41,493 bases of DNA from a virus, in IMG/VR virus record IMGVR_UViG_3300035228_000757, positions 1 through 41,493 of that record. One strand, written 5' to 3'. A program made the translations under genes and the position numbers. Below the pieces are notes generated by a model. It was not told where the DNA came from, did not search any database, and saw nothing but the letters and a program-made list of their open reading frames with translations. This document shows positions 1 through 7,300 of this stretch, one piece after another. How positions within the stretch are numbered: the first letter of the stretch is position 1; each line of letters begins with the position of its first letter.

Positions 1-176
1 TCAGCAATGAGGAGATGATCTACCACCACGCCAAAGCAAACCAGAATCTAGGGTATCGTCGATGGGCAAAGCGATTCATCGATGAGTTCGGTGAGTACAT
101 CACGGGCGACGGCGTGGCATGGTTGTCAGACAAGGTAGACACCGATGAGATGGATGAGATGCTCGCTGAACTCTAA
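1..176 (+). CDS. 3' end of an unrecognised gene (5' truncated by window)
   Basis: Reading in the frame that ends at the TAA at 174-176 gives 57 uninterrupted residues from position 3 to the stop, ending DEMDEMLAEL. The fragment has a basic patch (YRRWAKRF) followed by an acidic tail. I do not recognise a family. Codon choice is GC-rich (hand count 34 of 60 bases in 61-120 are G or C), unlike the AT-rich structural genes downstream. The overlapping frame that starts at 145 has no support and is a shadow. A hairpin follows immediately after the stop. The start lies outside the window, so function and length cannot be judged. Confidence 0.6.
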   Translation, partial: SNEEMIYHHAKANQNLGYRRWAKRFIDEFGEYITGDGVAWLSDKVDTDEMDEMLAEL

Positions 177-196
177 GGGGTCGCCCCCCTTTCTTT
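175..196 (+). terminator. Possible Rho-independent terminator after the first gene
   Basis: AAGGGG (175-180) can pair with CCCCTT (186-191) across a 5-nt loop, followed by TCTTT. The stem begins inside the stop codon of the upstream gene. The T tract is interrupted by C, so termination may be weak. Confidence 0.45.
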
Positions 197-216
197 ACAC
201 TAACCCCACACACACT

Positions 217-423
217 ATGTCTAAACAACTCGGCAAGTACAGGAAAGCAGTTGATGCTATCATGGATGAGTATGGATTTGTTTTCTTTGACGATTCCAAG
301 CATTTGAAATACAAACACCCTGATCTAGGTATCATTCAAACATGCTCAAAGACACCAAGCGATAACTACGCACTGGCACAGATTAAGAGACAATGTAGAA
401 GATCAGTGGCAGCACTAAGTTAA
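217..423 (+). CDS. Orphan HicA-like small protein (dsRBD-fold toxin family?)
   Basis: A 68-aa protein. Residues 19-36 read YGFVFFDDSKHLKYKHPD, which matches the HicA/YcfA pattern: a glycine-aromatic strand, then a histidine-bearing strand and the 'HPD' turn. A TPSD segment (46-49) and a basic helix (ALAQIKRQCRR, 52-62) follow, resembling the C-terminal helix of the family. In HicA toxins a conserved histidine in this strand is catalytic for mRNA cleavage; H29 is the candidate here. HicA-family proteins are usually 60-85 aa, so the length fits. No hicB antitoxin lies on either side, so it may be an orphan, a repurposed RNA-binding protein or an inhibitor. The start at 217 was chosen because the in-frame ATG at 145 lies inside the upstream gene. 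The gene sits between two hairpins and so looks independently transcribed. The fold call is inference from motif similarity. Confidence 0.6.
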   Translation: MSKQLGKYRKAVDAIMDEYGFVFFDDSKHLKYKHPDLGIIQTCSKTPSDNYALAQIKRQCRRSVAALS

Positions 424-428
424 ACACA

Positions 429-453
429 GGGGGCAGTTATATGCCCCTTTTTT
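429..453 (+). terminator. Rho-independent terminator
   Basis: GGGGCA (430-435) pairs with TGCCCC (442-447) across a 6-nt loop, followed at once by six T (448-453). It lies just after the HicA-like stop codon. This is a clear intrinsic terminator. Confidence 0.85.
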
Positions 454-503
454 GTTATGGGACTCCGACCCCTAGTCTAACCTACAAAGTGTTACCCAAG
501 CGA

Positions 504-511
504 GATAAATA
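504..511 (+). promoter_or_regulatory. T4-type late promoter (GATAAATA)
   Basis: GATAAATA differs from the T4 late consensus TATAAATA at one position and lies about 105 nt before the first start of the small-gene run. It lies in the loop of an imperfect inverted repeat (ACCCAAG upstream, CTTCTGGGT downstream). In T4-like phages such sites are read by the gp55/gp33 sigma system with the gp45 clamp. Confidence 0.55.
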
Positions 512-617
512 CTTCTGGGTCCCTAAAATAAAAAAATCTGCCTGGTAAAAAATGCGACCGACACCTTTCGAGGAAATTAGTTATATTATGATATGCCTAG
601 GGGAGGTAATACGAATT

Positions 618-662
618 ATGGGATTAAACGCATACGAAAAAATCCGCCCAATAAAAAAATGA
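618..662 (+). CDS. 14-codon leader ORF ending on a slippery A7 run
   Basis: It encodes MGLNAYEKIRPIKK and stops at TGA 660-662. A strong Shine-Dalgarno (GGGAGGT, 601-607) lies 10 nt before its ATG, the best ribosome site in this region. Its last codons are ATA-AAA-AAA-TGA, which contain a canonical -1 slippery heptamer (A AAA AAA, 653-659). The stop overlaps the ATG (659-661) of the next gene as ATGA. The next gene has no Shine-Dalgarno of its own, so expression probably depends on this leader, either by termination-reinitiation or by a -1 frameshift that would fuse the two into one 99-aa protein. An undercalled homopolymer (A8 instead of A7) would also join them in frame. Confidence 0.55.
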   Translation: MGLNAYEKIRPIKK

Positions 663-916
663 CTGAGAATCATAAGATAAAGTTCAAGACAAAGGATGGC
701 ACTATCAAGGAGCAAAAGTTTGATGATTTCAATGAATTTGCCGATGTCATCCAAGATGCTGCATTAGACTATTATAAGAGTGCTACTGGAGCACCTGAAA
801 TGGAGATAAGCAGTGCATTTGGAGCATACGGCATACAACATAAGGAAAGTTTTAAAAATGGAGAAAGACATAGAAGTGAGGTTGAATTCCTTGGAGAAGA
901 GGTTGAAGGAATGTGA
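659..916 (+). CDS. Small hypothetical protein, 85 aa, coupled to leader
   Basis: The protein begins MTENHKIKFKTKDG and ends in an acidic tail. The start (ATG 659) overlaps the leader stop. A longer reading from ATG 593 is open in the same frame but has no ribosome site. The N-terminal third suggests a short beta hairpin with alternating K/F, followed by an amphipathic helix (FDDFNEFADVIQDAALDYYK). I do not recognise a family. Its position just before small proteins and gp25 suggests a role late in infection, but this is inference. The 3' end overlaps the next gene by 59 nt. Confidence 0.65.
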   Translation: MTENHKIKFKTKDGTIKEQKFDDFNEFADVIQDAALDYYKSATGAPEMEISSAFGAYGIQHKESFKNGERHRSEVEFLGEEVEGM

Positions 917-1058
917 GGAACCAGGGACGATGATGTATTGCCGACCTGGCTCAGATGATCATGAGACGTTAGTAAATTTTCTAAATGACGTGTATATACA
1001 ATTACAGGAATTAAAACAGCAAATCAATGCCATTACTAGTAACTCCAGCAACAGTTGA
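858..1058 (+). CDS. Small coiled-coil protein, 66 aa
   Basis: ATG 858 is preceded by AAGGAAAG (842-849) at 8-nt spacing, which is why it was preferred to the in-frame ATG at 813. A later ATG at 930 would give a 42-aa form with less overlap with the preceding gene and cannot be excluded. Residues about 3-18 (KDIEVRLNSLEKRLKE) and 45-58 (LQELKQQI region) form heptad-like helices around a central GTMMYCRPGSDDHE segment. This is a short oligomerising protein of unknown function. It overlaps the gene before it (59 nt) and the gene after it (32 nt), so the small genes appear translationally coupled. Confidence 0.65.
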   Translation: MEKDIEVRLNSLEKRLKECEEPGTMMYCRPGSDDHETLVNFLNDVYIQLQELKQQINAITSNSSNS

Positions 1059-1398
1059 CACAGCATCAACAAATGCGACATGTTTATTTGCTGCGGCACC
1101 GATCGGCGGTACACCGATTACTGCAGGGTTATTCATGAATAAGCAGATTGTGAAGTACTATGCAGCAGGGACGCCGGTAGCGCCTGTTCCTGGGGTTCCG
1201 ATTGTACCTAGCGTACCATGTGTAGATCCTACAGGCGGCACGAGGATTTTAAAACCATTAAAGAACAAGTCAGTATTTTTCAATAAGTTATTGCCTGTAG
1301 TAAGTGGGGATGAAGCATTTATTTTAGGTACGGCAAGACCATTAGTAGGACCCTATGGACTAAGTACAGTATTGATTGCATCTCAACCACAATCATGA
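1027..1398 (+). CDS. Possible PAAR-like baseplate spike-tip protein (gp5.4-type)
   Basis: A 123-aa protein rich in Gly, Pro and Val with no charged N-terminus (MPLLVTPATVDTASTNAT). It has a central proline-valine repeat (APVPGVPIVPSVP) and a C-terminal SVFFNKLLPVVSGDEAFI segment. The last resembles the 'xVxxNGxPxxxxGD' repeat of PAAR proteins, which form the metal-bound conical tip of the tail spike; T4 gp5.4 is 97 aa. Its place among baseplate genes agrees. The diagnostic PAAR-type histidines are not evident and both cysteines lie in the first half (CLFAAAP; VPCVDP), so this is a tentative call. The alternative is a small beta-structured virion protein of unknown family. Translation starts inside the end of the previous gene. 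Confidence 0.5.
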   Translation: MPLLVTPATVDTASTNATCLFAAAPIGGTPITAGLFMNKQIVKYYAAGTPVAPVPGVPIVPSVPCVDPTGGTRILKPLKNKSVFFNKLLPVVSGDEAFILGTARPLVGPYGLSTVLIASQPQS

Positions 1399-1404
1399 TA
1401 TAAT
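1376..1404 (+). promoter_or_regulatory. Host-type extended -10 promoter (TGATATAAT)
   Basis: A perfect -10 hexamer TATAAT at 1399-1404 is preceded by the extended element TG (1396-1397) with one intervening base. A weak -35 (TTGCAT, 1376-1381, matching only the TTG) lies 17 nt upstream. The TGA stop of the preceding gene is part of the element. It would start transcripts about 15 nt before the ATG of the basic 44-aa gene. Confidence 0.45.
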
Positions 1405-1426
1405 AGGAAGGTATACGGAGAACAAC

Positions 1427-1561
1427 ATGGCAATGTCCAAGAACGGCAGTTATATTCAGGGAGCACCAAAGAGTACTCGTCAAGGTAAGAGTAAGAATAC
1501 AAAGTTATCTGCAACCAGCAGAAATGGAGCACAGAAGAGATATCGTGGACAAGGTAAGTAA
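1427..1561 (+). CDS. Very basic 44-aa protein
   Basis: Starts MAMSKNGSYIQGAPK; ATG 1427 follows GGAG (1417-1420) at ideal spacing. The protein has 11 Lys/Arg in 44 residues and no Asp or Glu, with low-complexity Ser/Gly/Gln spacing (KSTRQGKSKNTKLSATSRNG, ending YRGQGK). From memory, short proteins with the same 'TRQGxSKxTKxSATSRNGAxKxYRGQGK' pattern recur in T4-like cyanophages, but no function is known to me. The composition suggests nucleic-acid or ribosome binding, or a virion component that contacts DNA. It has its own candidate promoter and ribosome site. The next gene's start lies inside its 3' end. Confidence 0.75.
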   Translation: MAMSKNGSYIQGAPKSTRQGKSKNTKLSATSRNGAQKRYRGQGK

Positions 1562-1976
1562 AGAGATTTACGAATGGATCGAGCATGTTATAACACCTAG
1601 GGATGAACTAGGAGCAATGTGTATATGTCCATTTGCAAAGCAAGCAAAGGTTAATATCAGTCATACAATATTAAGCGATATCACCCCGAAGGAAGGGGTA
1701 GATGTCGCTATTTTTGTTGTCGGTGATAATATTACCTATAATGCATTAATAGATGCAAGGAATGAGTTAAATAGGAAGTATAAGGAATATATTTTCCTTG
1801 AGGATCATATGGATGATCCAAGTTATATAAATGGTGTGCAAAGTAATTTTGGCAAAGCAAATTTGATATTATGTCAAAAGCGTGATGAATTATTACGAGC
1901 ACGTAATACTTTAGGTAAAACTGAGTATTATAAGTACTGGTCAAAAGAAATGTATAGGAGTATAGTTCATGGGTAA
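1524..1976 (+). CDS. Hypothetical protein with CPFAK motif (DUF1415-like?)
   Basis: A protein of up to 150 aa. Residues about 34-40 read CICPFAK after a WIEHVI helix, a pattern reminiscent of the 'Wxxxvxxxxx(L/I)CPFA' signature of DUF1415 proteins; this is weak, motif-only evidence. The rest is mixed alpha/beta and Asp/Glu/Lys-rich, with no signal peptide or membrane segment. The ATG at 1524 overlaps the basic gene by 38 nt. A GTG at 1545 preceded by AGAAGAG would give a 143-aa protein and is an equally good start. It lies in a run of small coupled genes upstream of gp25, so a role in assembly or late host takeover is possible, but I cannot name one. Confidence 0.7.
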   Translation: MEHRRDIVDKVSKEIYEWIEHVITPRDELGAMCICPFAKQAKVNISHTILSDITPKEGVDVAIFVVGDNITYNALIDARNELNRKYKEYIFLEDHMDDPSYINGVQSNFGKANLILCQKRDELLRARNTLGKTEYYKYWSKEMYRSIVHG

Positions 1977-2115
1977 TAGTCCGACAGATATTAGTGACGA
2001 GTTTAAAAAATCGGGGATGACTCTGATTTCACAACCAGCGAGCGACCGCTGGTTAAACCGCCTAAAAAGCAAAGATAACAAAGAAGAAGGGCGAAAGATC
2101 AATTCCAAAGATTGA
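1969..2115 (+). CDS. Small hypothetical protein, 48 aa
   Basis: ATG 1969 lies 8 nt after TAGGAG (1955-1960) and overlaps the stop region of the previous gene by 8 nt. The protein begins MGNSPTDISDEFKKSGM, carries a SDRWLNRLK segment and ends in a lysine- and glutamate-rich tail (KDNKEEGRKINSKD). It is short, hydrophilic and mainly helical, with no recognisable domain. The ribosome site and overlap support it as real. A perfect late promoter follows 1 nt after its stop. Confidence 0.7.
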   Translation: MGNSPTDISDEFKKSGMTLISQPASDRWLNRLKSKDNKEEGRKINSKD

Positions 2116-2116
2116 C

Positions 2117-2124
2117 TATAAATA
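2117..2124 (+). promoter_or_regulatory. T4-type late promoter (perfect TATAAATA)
   Basis: Exact match to the T4 late consensus TATAAATA, 25 nt before the GTG start of gp25 and directly after the stop of the 48-aa gene. It should drive the gp25-gp6-giant protein unit late in infection. Confidence 0.85.
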
Positions 2125-2148
2125 CTAAGAGGTAAACTCTACTTCAGT

Positions 2149-2544
2149 GTGACAGATTCCTTTCAAACTTTTAAGGATTTGAGCATTACGTTCAAACCGC
2201 ATCCTGTAACAGGTGATTTAATCGTCAAGAAGGATGATGCTGCAGTTAAGCAAGCAGTTATTAACTTATTGCTTACAAATAAGGGCGAGAGACCATTTCA
2301 ACCAGATTTGGGATCCGATCTTCGTAATTTACTATTTGAACCTGTTGATGCAGCAAGTGCTGGTCAAATTGCTAGAAACATTGCAGACACCCTTAATAGA
2401 TATGAACCAAGAATCAAAATTCTAGATTTGGATGTAAGTTCAAATTATGAAGATAATGGGTTTGATGTCTTTATAAATTTTGAAATCATTGGTAGAGAAG
2501 ATTTTCCTGTAGTAATAGAATTCTTCTTAGAGAGAACTCGATAA
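2149..2544 (+). CDS. gp25: Baseplate wedge protein gp25 (GPW/gp25 family, lysozyme-like fold)
   Basis: A 131-aa protein, close to T4 gp25 (132 aa). Family hallmarks are visible: an N-terminal FKDLSITFKPHPVTGDL, a helix (DDAAVKQAVINLLLTNKGERPFQPDLGSDLRNLLFEP) typical of gp25/GpW proteins, and the signature EPR motif (YEPRI, with E86 P87 R88), which forms the core contact with gp6. It is an inner baseplate-wedge component that nucleates the sheath. Translation starts at a GTG; AAGAGG (2127-2132) lies 16 nt upstream, a long spacing. The stop is directly followed by the gp6 ATG. The family call is confident. Confidence 0.95.
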   Translation: MTDSFQTFKDLSITFKPHPVTGDLIVKKDDAAVKQAVINLLLTNKGERPFQPDLGSDLRNLLFEPVDAASAGQIARNIADTLNRYEPRIKILDLDVSSNYEDNGFDVFINFEIIGREDFPVVIEFFLERTR

Positions 2545-4353
2545 ATGCCATACGTTCAGATATCAAATTTAGATTTTGCAGACATCAAGACTGCTCTCAA
2601 GGAATACTTGAGATCGCAGGCAGAATTTACTGACTTTGATTTTGAGGGATCTACCTGGAGTAACCTCTTAGATGTATTAGCATATAATACGTATTACACA
2701 GCATTTAACACCAATATGGTGGTAAATGAGACATTTTTAGAAAGTGCTACATTAAGAGATAATGTTGTAGCATTAGCAAAGCAATTAGGTTATAGACCAA
2801 AATCAACTACTGCTCCTAAAGCAGTATTAAACTTTAGAGCAATATTTCCAAATACTGCGCCTAATGAGATTATTCTCAAGCGTGGCACAGGATTTACCGC
2901 AACATACGATACAACTACGTATAATTACGTTGCTGTTGAGGATATAAAAGTGCAAGTTGTAAGTGGAACCGCAACTTTTACCGAAACTCCGATTTATGAG
3001 GGTAATTTTGTTAAGGACACGTATATTGTTAACGCAACTTCCTCCACTAAGTACGTAATTAAGAATCCATCTGCGGATATTACTACTGTAAGAGTGCGTG
3101 TATTTGCTTCTCAGCAAGCAACTACGGGGAAAGTATTCGCAAGAGCAGAAAGCATTTTAGACATCACCGGATCAAGTGATGTATATTACATCGAAGAAAT
3201 TGAAGACGAGCAGTATCAAGTCTACTTCGGTGATGGTGTTTTAGGTGCAGCATTAGAAGCAGGCAATCAAGTTGAGATCACATATTTGTCTACTACTGGT
3301 TCTGAATCGAATGGTGCAAGAACATTCACCTTTAATGGCGTCCTAGAGGACCCTCAAGGATCTTCTAACTATAATTTCACTATAGACTACACATCTTCGT
3401 TAGATCTCCTTGAGGTGGCAAATGGAGGCGCTGAGATTGAGTCATTGAAAAAGATCAAATTCAATGCTCCAAAATTATTCGGCACTCAGAATCGTGCTGT
3501 CACAGCTGCTGACTATGGAGCAATAGTAAGAGAACTATATCCAGCAGTTGCAGACATTATTACTTTTGGTGGAGAAGAAGATAGTCCTCCAGAGTATGGA
3601 AGAGTGAAGATTGCAATTAAACCAACAAATGGTACTAGAATTAGTTCCAGAACAAAGCAAGAGATTATTACTAAGTTAAAACCATATATGGTAGCATCCA
3701 TCACTCCGGTGATTGTTGACCCGTCAGTTCTTTATGTTGAGTTAACTTCAAAAGTAAATTATAGTAAATCAGTTACAAATCAGACTAGTGATGAAATTAA
3801 GTCTAAAGTTATTTCTGGTTTAGAAAAATACATTGCAGATTCAGATACAGAAAAATTTGATGGTAAGTTCCGATATTCAAAATTTGTTGGCGTTATTGAT
3901 GATAGCGATCGTAGTATTACTAGTAACAACACTACAATCAAAATAAGAAAAGACTTCTATCCACAAATCAATAGTAGTTTCTTTTATGAACTATGTTATC
4001 AAAACACGTTTGATAATACATGTGATGAAGATGTTATTGTACAATCCACTGGATTCAAAGTAAGTGAATATCCTTTATACACAGTCTATTTGGAAGATCG
4101 TTTAGGCAAAATGGTCCTATATAGAGAGGACTCTATAACTGGTGAAAAAATTGTTCTTAACGATTCCGTTGGAACAGTTGATTATACTAAAGGTGAAATA
4201 AAATTATACGATTTAACGATTATTCAAGGTAGTTTCTTTGATAATCGAATTGAAGTTAGATCTATCCCATTGAATAATGATATTAACGCAGTTAGAGAAG
4301 TATTTCTTGACGTAGATGTTCCCAAAAGTTTGTTCACGATAAACGCAGAGTAA
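2545..4353 (+). CDS. gp6: Baseplate wedge subunit gp6
   Basis: A 602-aa protein (T4 gp6 is 660 aa). The N-terminus matches T4 gp6 closely: a FADIKTALKEYL helix, then F28-TDFDFEGS-36, LLDVLAYNT (41-49), a FLESATLRDNVVALA helix and QLGYRPKSTTAP. This region is the conserved part of gp6 that dimerises to make the continuous ring around the baseplate and hooks gp25 and gp53. A second conserved part, APKLFGTQNRAVTAADYGAI (about 309-328), is the 'RAVT..DY' segment common to gp6 and baseplate-J proteins. The C-terminal part has three beta-rich stretches. The ATG abuts the gp25 stop, so the two are co-translated. Confident. Confidence 0.93.
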   Translation: MPYVQISNLDFADIKTALKEYLRSQAEFTDFDFEGSTWSNLLDVLAYNTYYTAFNTNMVVNETFLESATLRDNVVALAKQLGYRPKSTTAPKAVLNFRAIFPNTAPNEIILKRGTGFTATYDTTTYNYVAVEDIKVQVVSGTATFTETPIYEGNFVKDTYIVNATSSTKYVIKNPSADITTVRVRVFASQQATTGKVFARAESILDITGSSDVYYIEEIEDEQYQVYFGDGVLGAALEAGNQVEITYLSTTGSESNGARTFTFNGVLEDPQGSSNYNFTIDYTSSLDLLEVANGGAEIESLKKIKFNAPKLFGTQNRAVTAADYGAIVRELYPAVADIITFGGEEDSPPEYGRVKIAIKPTNGTRISSRTKQEIITKLKPYMVASITPVIVDPSVLYVELTSKVNYSKSVTNQTSDEIKSKVISGLEKYIADSDTEKFDGKFRYSKFVGVIDDSDRSITSNNTTIKIRKDFYPQINSSFFYELCYQNTFDNTCDEDVIVQSTGFKVSEYPLYTVYLEDRLGKMVLYREDSITGEKIVLNDSVGTVDYTKGEIKLYDLTIIQGSFFDNRIEVRSIPLNNDINAVREVFLDVDVPKSLFTINAE

Positions 4354-4359
4354 CCTTAA

Positions 4360-7300
4360 ATGGTAGAGACTAGAAGAATATCTACTCTTATTGAAACTCA
4401 ACTACCTGAGTTTATTTCTACCGACTACGAAAATTTTTCAAAAGTCGTTGAGAAATACTACGAGCAGTTAGAGTTAACGGGGCAACCCCTTGATGTTATC
4501 CAAAACATCGGGAAATATCGTGATATAGATTTTTATGAAAAAAATCTATTAAAAGAATCTACAACATTATCTTCTAATATTTCTGCTTCTGATTCTACAA
4601 TCTTAGTAGCAGATGCATCATCGTTTCCAGAATCTAATGGATACATTGCTATTGGAGAAGAAATCTTATTTTATAAAGAAAGAACAGACACATCGTTCTT
4701 AGAAGTTTCCAGAGGAGTTAGTGGAAACCAGAGTTTAGGTGATTTATATACTTCTAGCAATTTTGTTACTACATTATCTGCCGAGCATTTAGTCGGAGAT
4801 AATGTTCAGAATATTAGTAACTTATTTTTATATGCATTTGTAAAAAACTTTGAATCTGACTATCTTGCATCTTTTCCTGAGAAGTATTTAAAGGGATCAG
4901 TTGATAAACGTACCCTTATTAAGAATATTACTGATTTCTATCAGGCAAAAGGTACTGATCGTTCAATCAAGTTTATTTTTAATACTTTAGTTTCTAATGA
5001 CAAACCAGAAGTATTAAAACCAAAAGATAATACGCTTAAGGCATCTTTTTCTGATTGGGTCACTTCATATTCATTAAAAGTTAAAATTATTTCTGGAAAT
5101 CCAGAAAATTTAATTGGAGAACAACTAACTCAAGCATTAGATCCTTTAGACTCTTCTATTGGATTTGCTTCTGGTATTATAGACAATATTTTCGCAATTG
5201 GTGATGGACTTCATGAAATAGTCATTGATACCTCTACATTAAACAATGAATTTGATATTGCCTCCAAAACTGCACTTACTGAAAATCTTAATCTGGGAAC
5301 AACGATTGATGATAGAGTTAACGTCTTCTCTACAGAAGGATTTAACACTAGAGGAAGATTTTTAATTGGTAGTGAAATATTTGAGTATAATCAAAAGAAT
5401 GTTGATCAATTTGTAATTAGTCGTAGGGAAGGTAATTCTTCATATGCATCAGGAACTGATGTTTATAGTGTTTCTACAGTTACATCTAAGAATGCAGAGC
5501 TCTTAGTATTAGGTGTTTTATATAACTTAGATGCAGCAATTGAAGCACCATATTCAGAAGAGGGGGATAGAATTCAAATTTCTGATCCTGGTTTTATAAC
5601 TAGAGATCCAATTATTAATGATATTGTAACAAATCAAACTAGATGGATTTTAAGCACATCAAAAGCATCTTCTCTTAATTCTACGATAACAGGGCAAATC
5701 AATGATTTAAATGCTGATGTTTCAGCAGTCTATGAAGATGGAAACTATTATTACATCTGTTCTTCTGGATATCCGGGCAGAAGCATTTTAACTGCTACTA
5801 CTGATCAAACTTTAAGTGATCAGAAGTTAATGAGGTTGATTAGAAAGAAACCTTTAACAATTACCGAGACATATGCCACTTCTCAACGTGATGTTGGTAT
5901 TTTTGTAGATGGTAGTGTTGCTTTTAGTCAAAAAGATTTCAGGCAAGTCAAATTTGGTCCAATCAATACCTTCAACGTTATTAATAAAGGTGGTGCATAT
6001 AAAGGAGCTCCATACATATTAGTCAACAACAAACCTGGATTTGCACGAGCATTAATGTCTGGAGAGACTATCGATTCTGTCGAGTCTTTGTCTGATACAC
6101 CATATACTAATGTTCCTGAGGTTACTGTCACTTCTGGTAGAGGAGCAACTGGTACTGCAAAAGTAACTTTCGGTAAGATTACAAGTATTAAGGTTACTAA
6201 CGCTGGTGAATACTATTCTACTCCACCTTTAGTTGTAATTACTGACAGATTAGGCAAGGGAAGATTTGCTGAGTATAATGCGATTCTTAAAGATGGCAAA
6301 ATTGTAGAATTTGAATCTGTAGATCAAGGTAAATTCTACAGCAAAGGAAATGTTATCGTTCAAATTATTCCTGTTGGTTCTAGAGGTGACGTAACTTGTG
6401 ATATTGTTACTTGGACTAGAAATAGATACGATGTTCTTAGTACAGATCTTGATGTATCTAATGGTTATGTTTTTCAAAACTATAATCCAACTAGAGGATA
6501 TGGTTATGGAATTATTGCAAACCCAACAGAACTCAGAACACAATTAAATGATGATGGAACTAATCATTCGCCTATTTTAGGTTTTGCTTATGATGGCAAT
6601 CCAATTTATGGTCCATATGGTTATAGAAACCCATTAGATTCTACTAGTGCTATTAGTAGACTGAATTCTTCATATCAATTAAAATCATCTAGAGTTGGTG
6701 GTCCAATTTTAGCAGATTATCCTTTAGGATCTTTTATCGAAGATTATGAGTGGATTCCAGGAACCGAAACGGGTAAACTAAATTTAGATGAAAATAATGG
6801 AAGATATTGTGCAACTCCTGAATATCCAAGAGGAACATATGCATATTTCATTACTGTAGATGCTAATGATATTCCTGCTTATCCTTATATCTTAGGTCAA
6901 AATTTCTATTCATTGCCTGTAGATTCTAATTACAATGCTGATCTTACTCAAGATGATCTTCCTGCTAAAGCAAAAAGGTTAAGGACAGCATCAATAGAGA
7001 GCAATGGTTCTGAATCTATTCTTAAAGTTAATAAAACTATTGCTGGTAGTATCGATAATTTAAATATCGAAGATTCTCCATCAACATTCAAAGTTGGTAA
7101 TAGATTTATTGTTGAAGATAATGATACCGAAGGATCTGGTGCATCTGCTGTCATTGCTTCGGTCGAAGGAAAAACTATTACATCTATTGATTCTAAGTCT
7201 TTAGATCCAACCAATCAATACTCTGTTGCTCTAGTTAAATTAATTTCACCAACTTTCCTGTTTGAGAATGATGTAATTACTCAAACAGGTTCAGATTTCA

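Noticed and set aside
145-216. N-terminal extension of the HicA-like protein from ATG 145
   Set aside because: It overlaps the upstream gene in another frame and crosses a hairpin; the protein from ATG 217 has the family length.
457-592. tRNA or small RNA in the gap before the leader ORF
   Set aside because: No cloverleaf can be drawn; the only structure is an imperfect inverted repeat around the late promoter.
593-658. Longer start at ATG 593 for the 85-aa protein
   Set aside because: There is no ribosome site before 593, whereas GGGAGGT is correctly placed for the leader at 618, whose stop overlaps ATG 659.
813-857. Upstream start at ATG 813 for the coiled-coil protein
   Set aside because: ATG 858 has AAGGAAAG at good spacing; 813 lies deep in the previous gene with no site.
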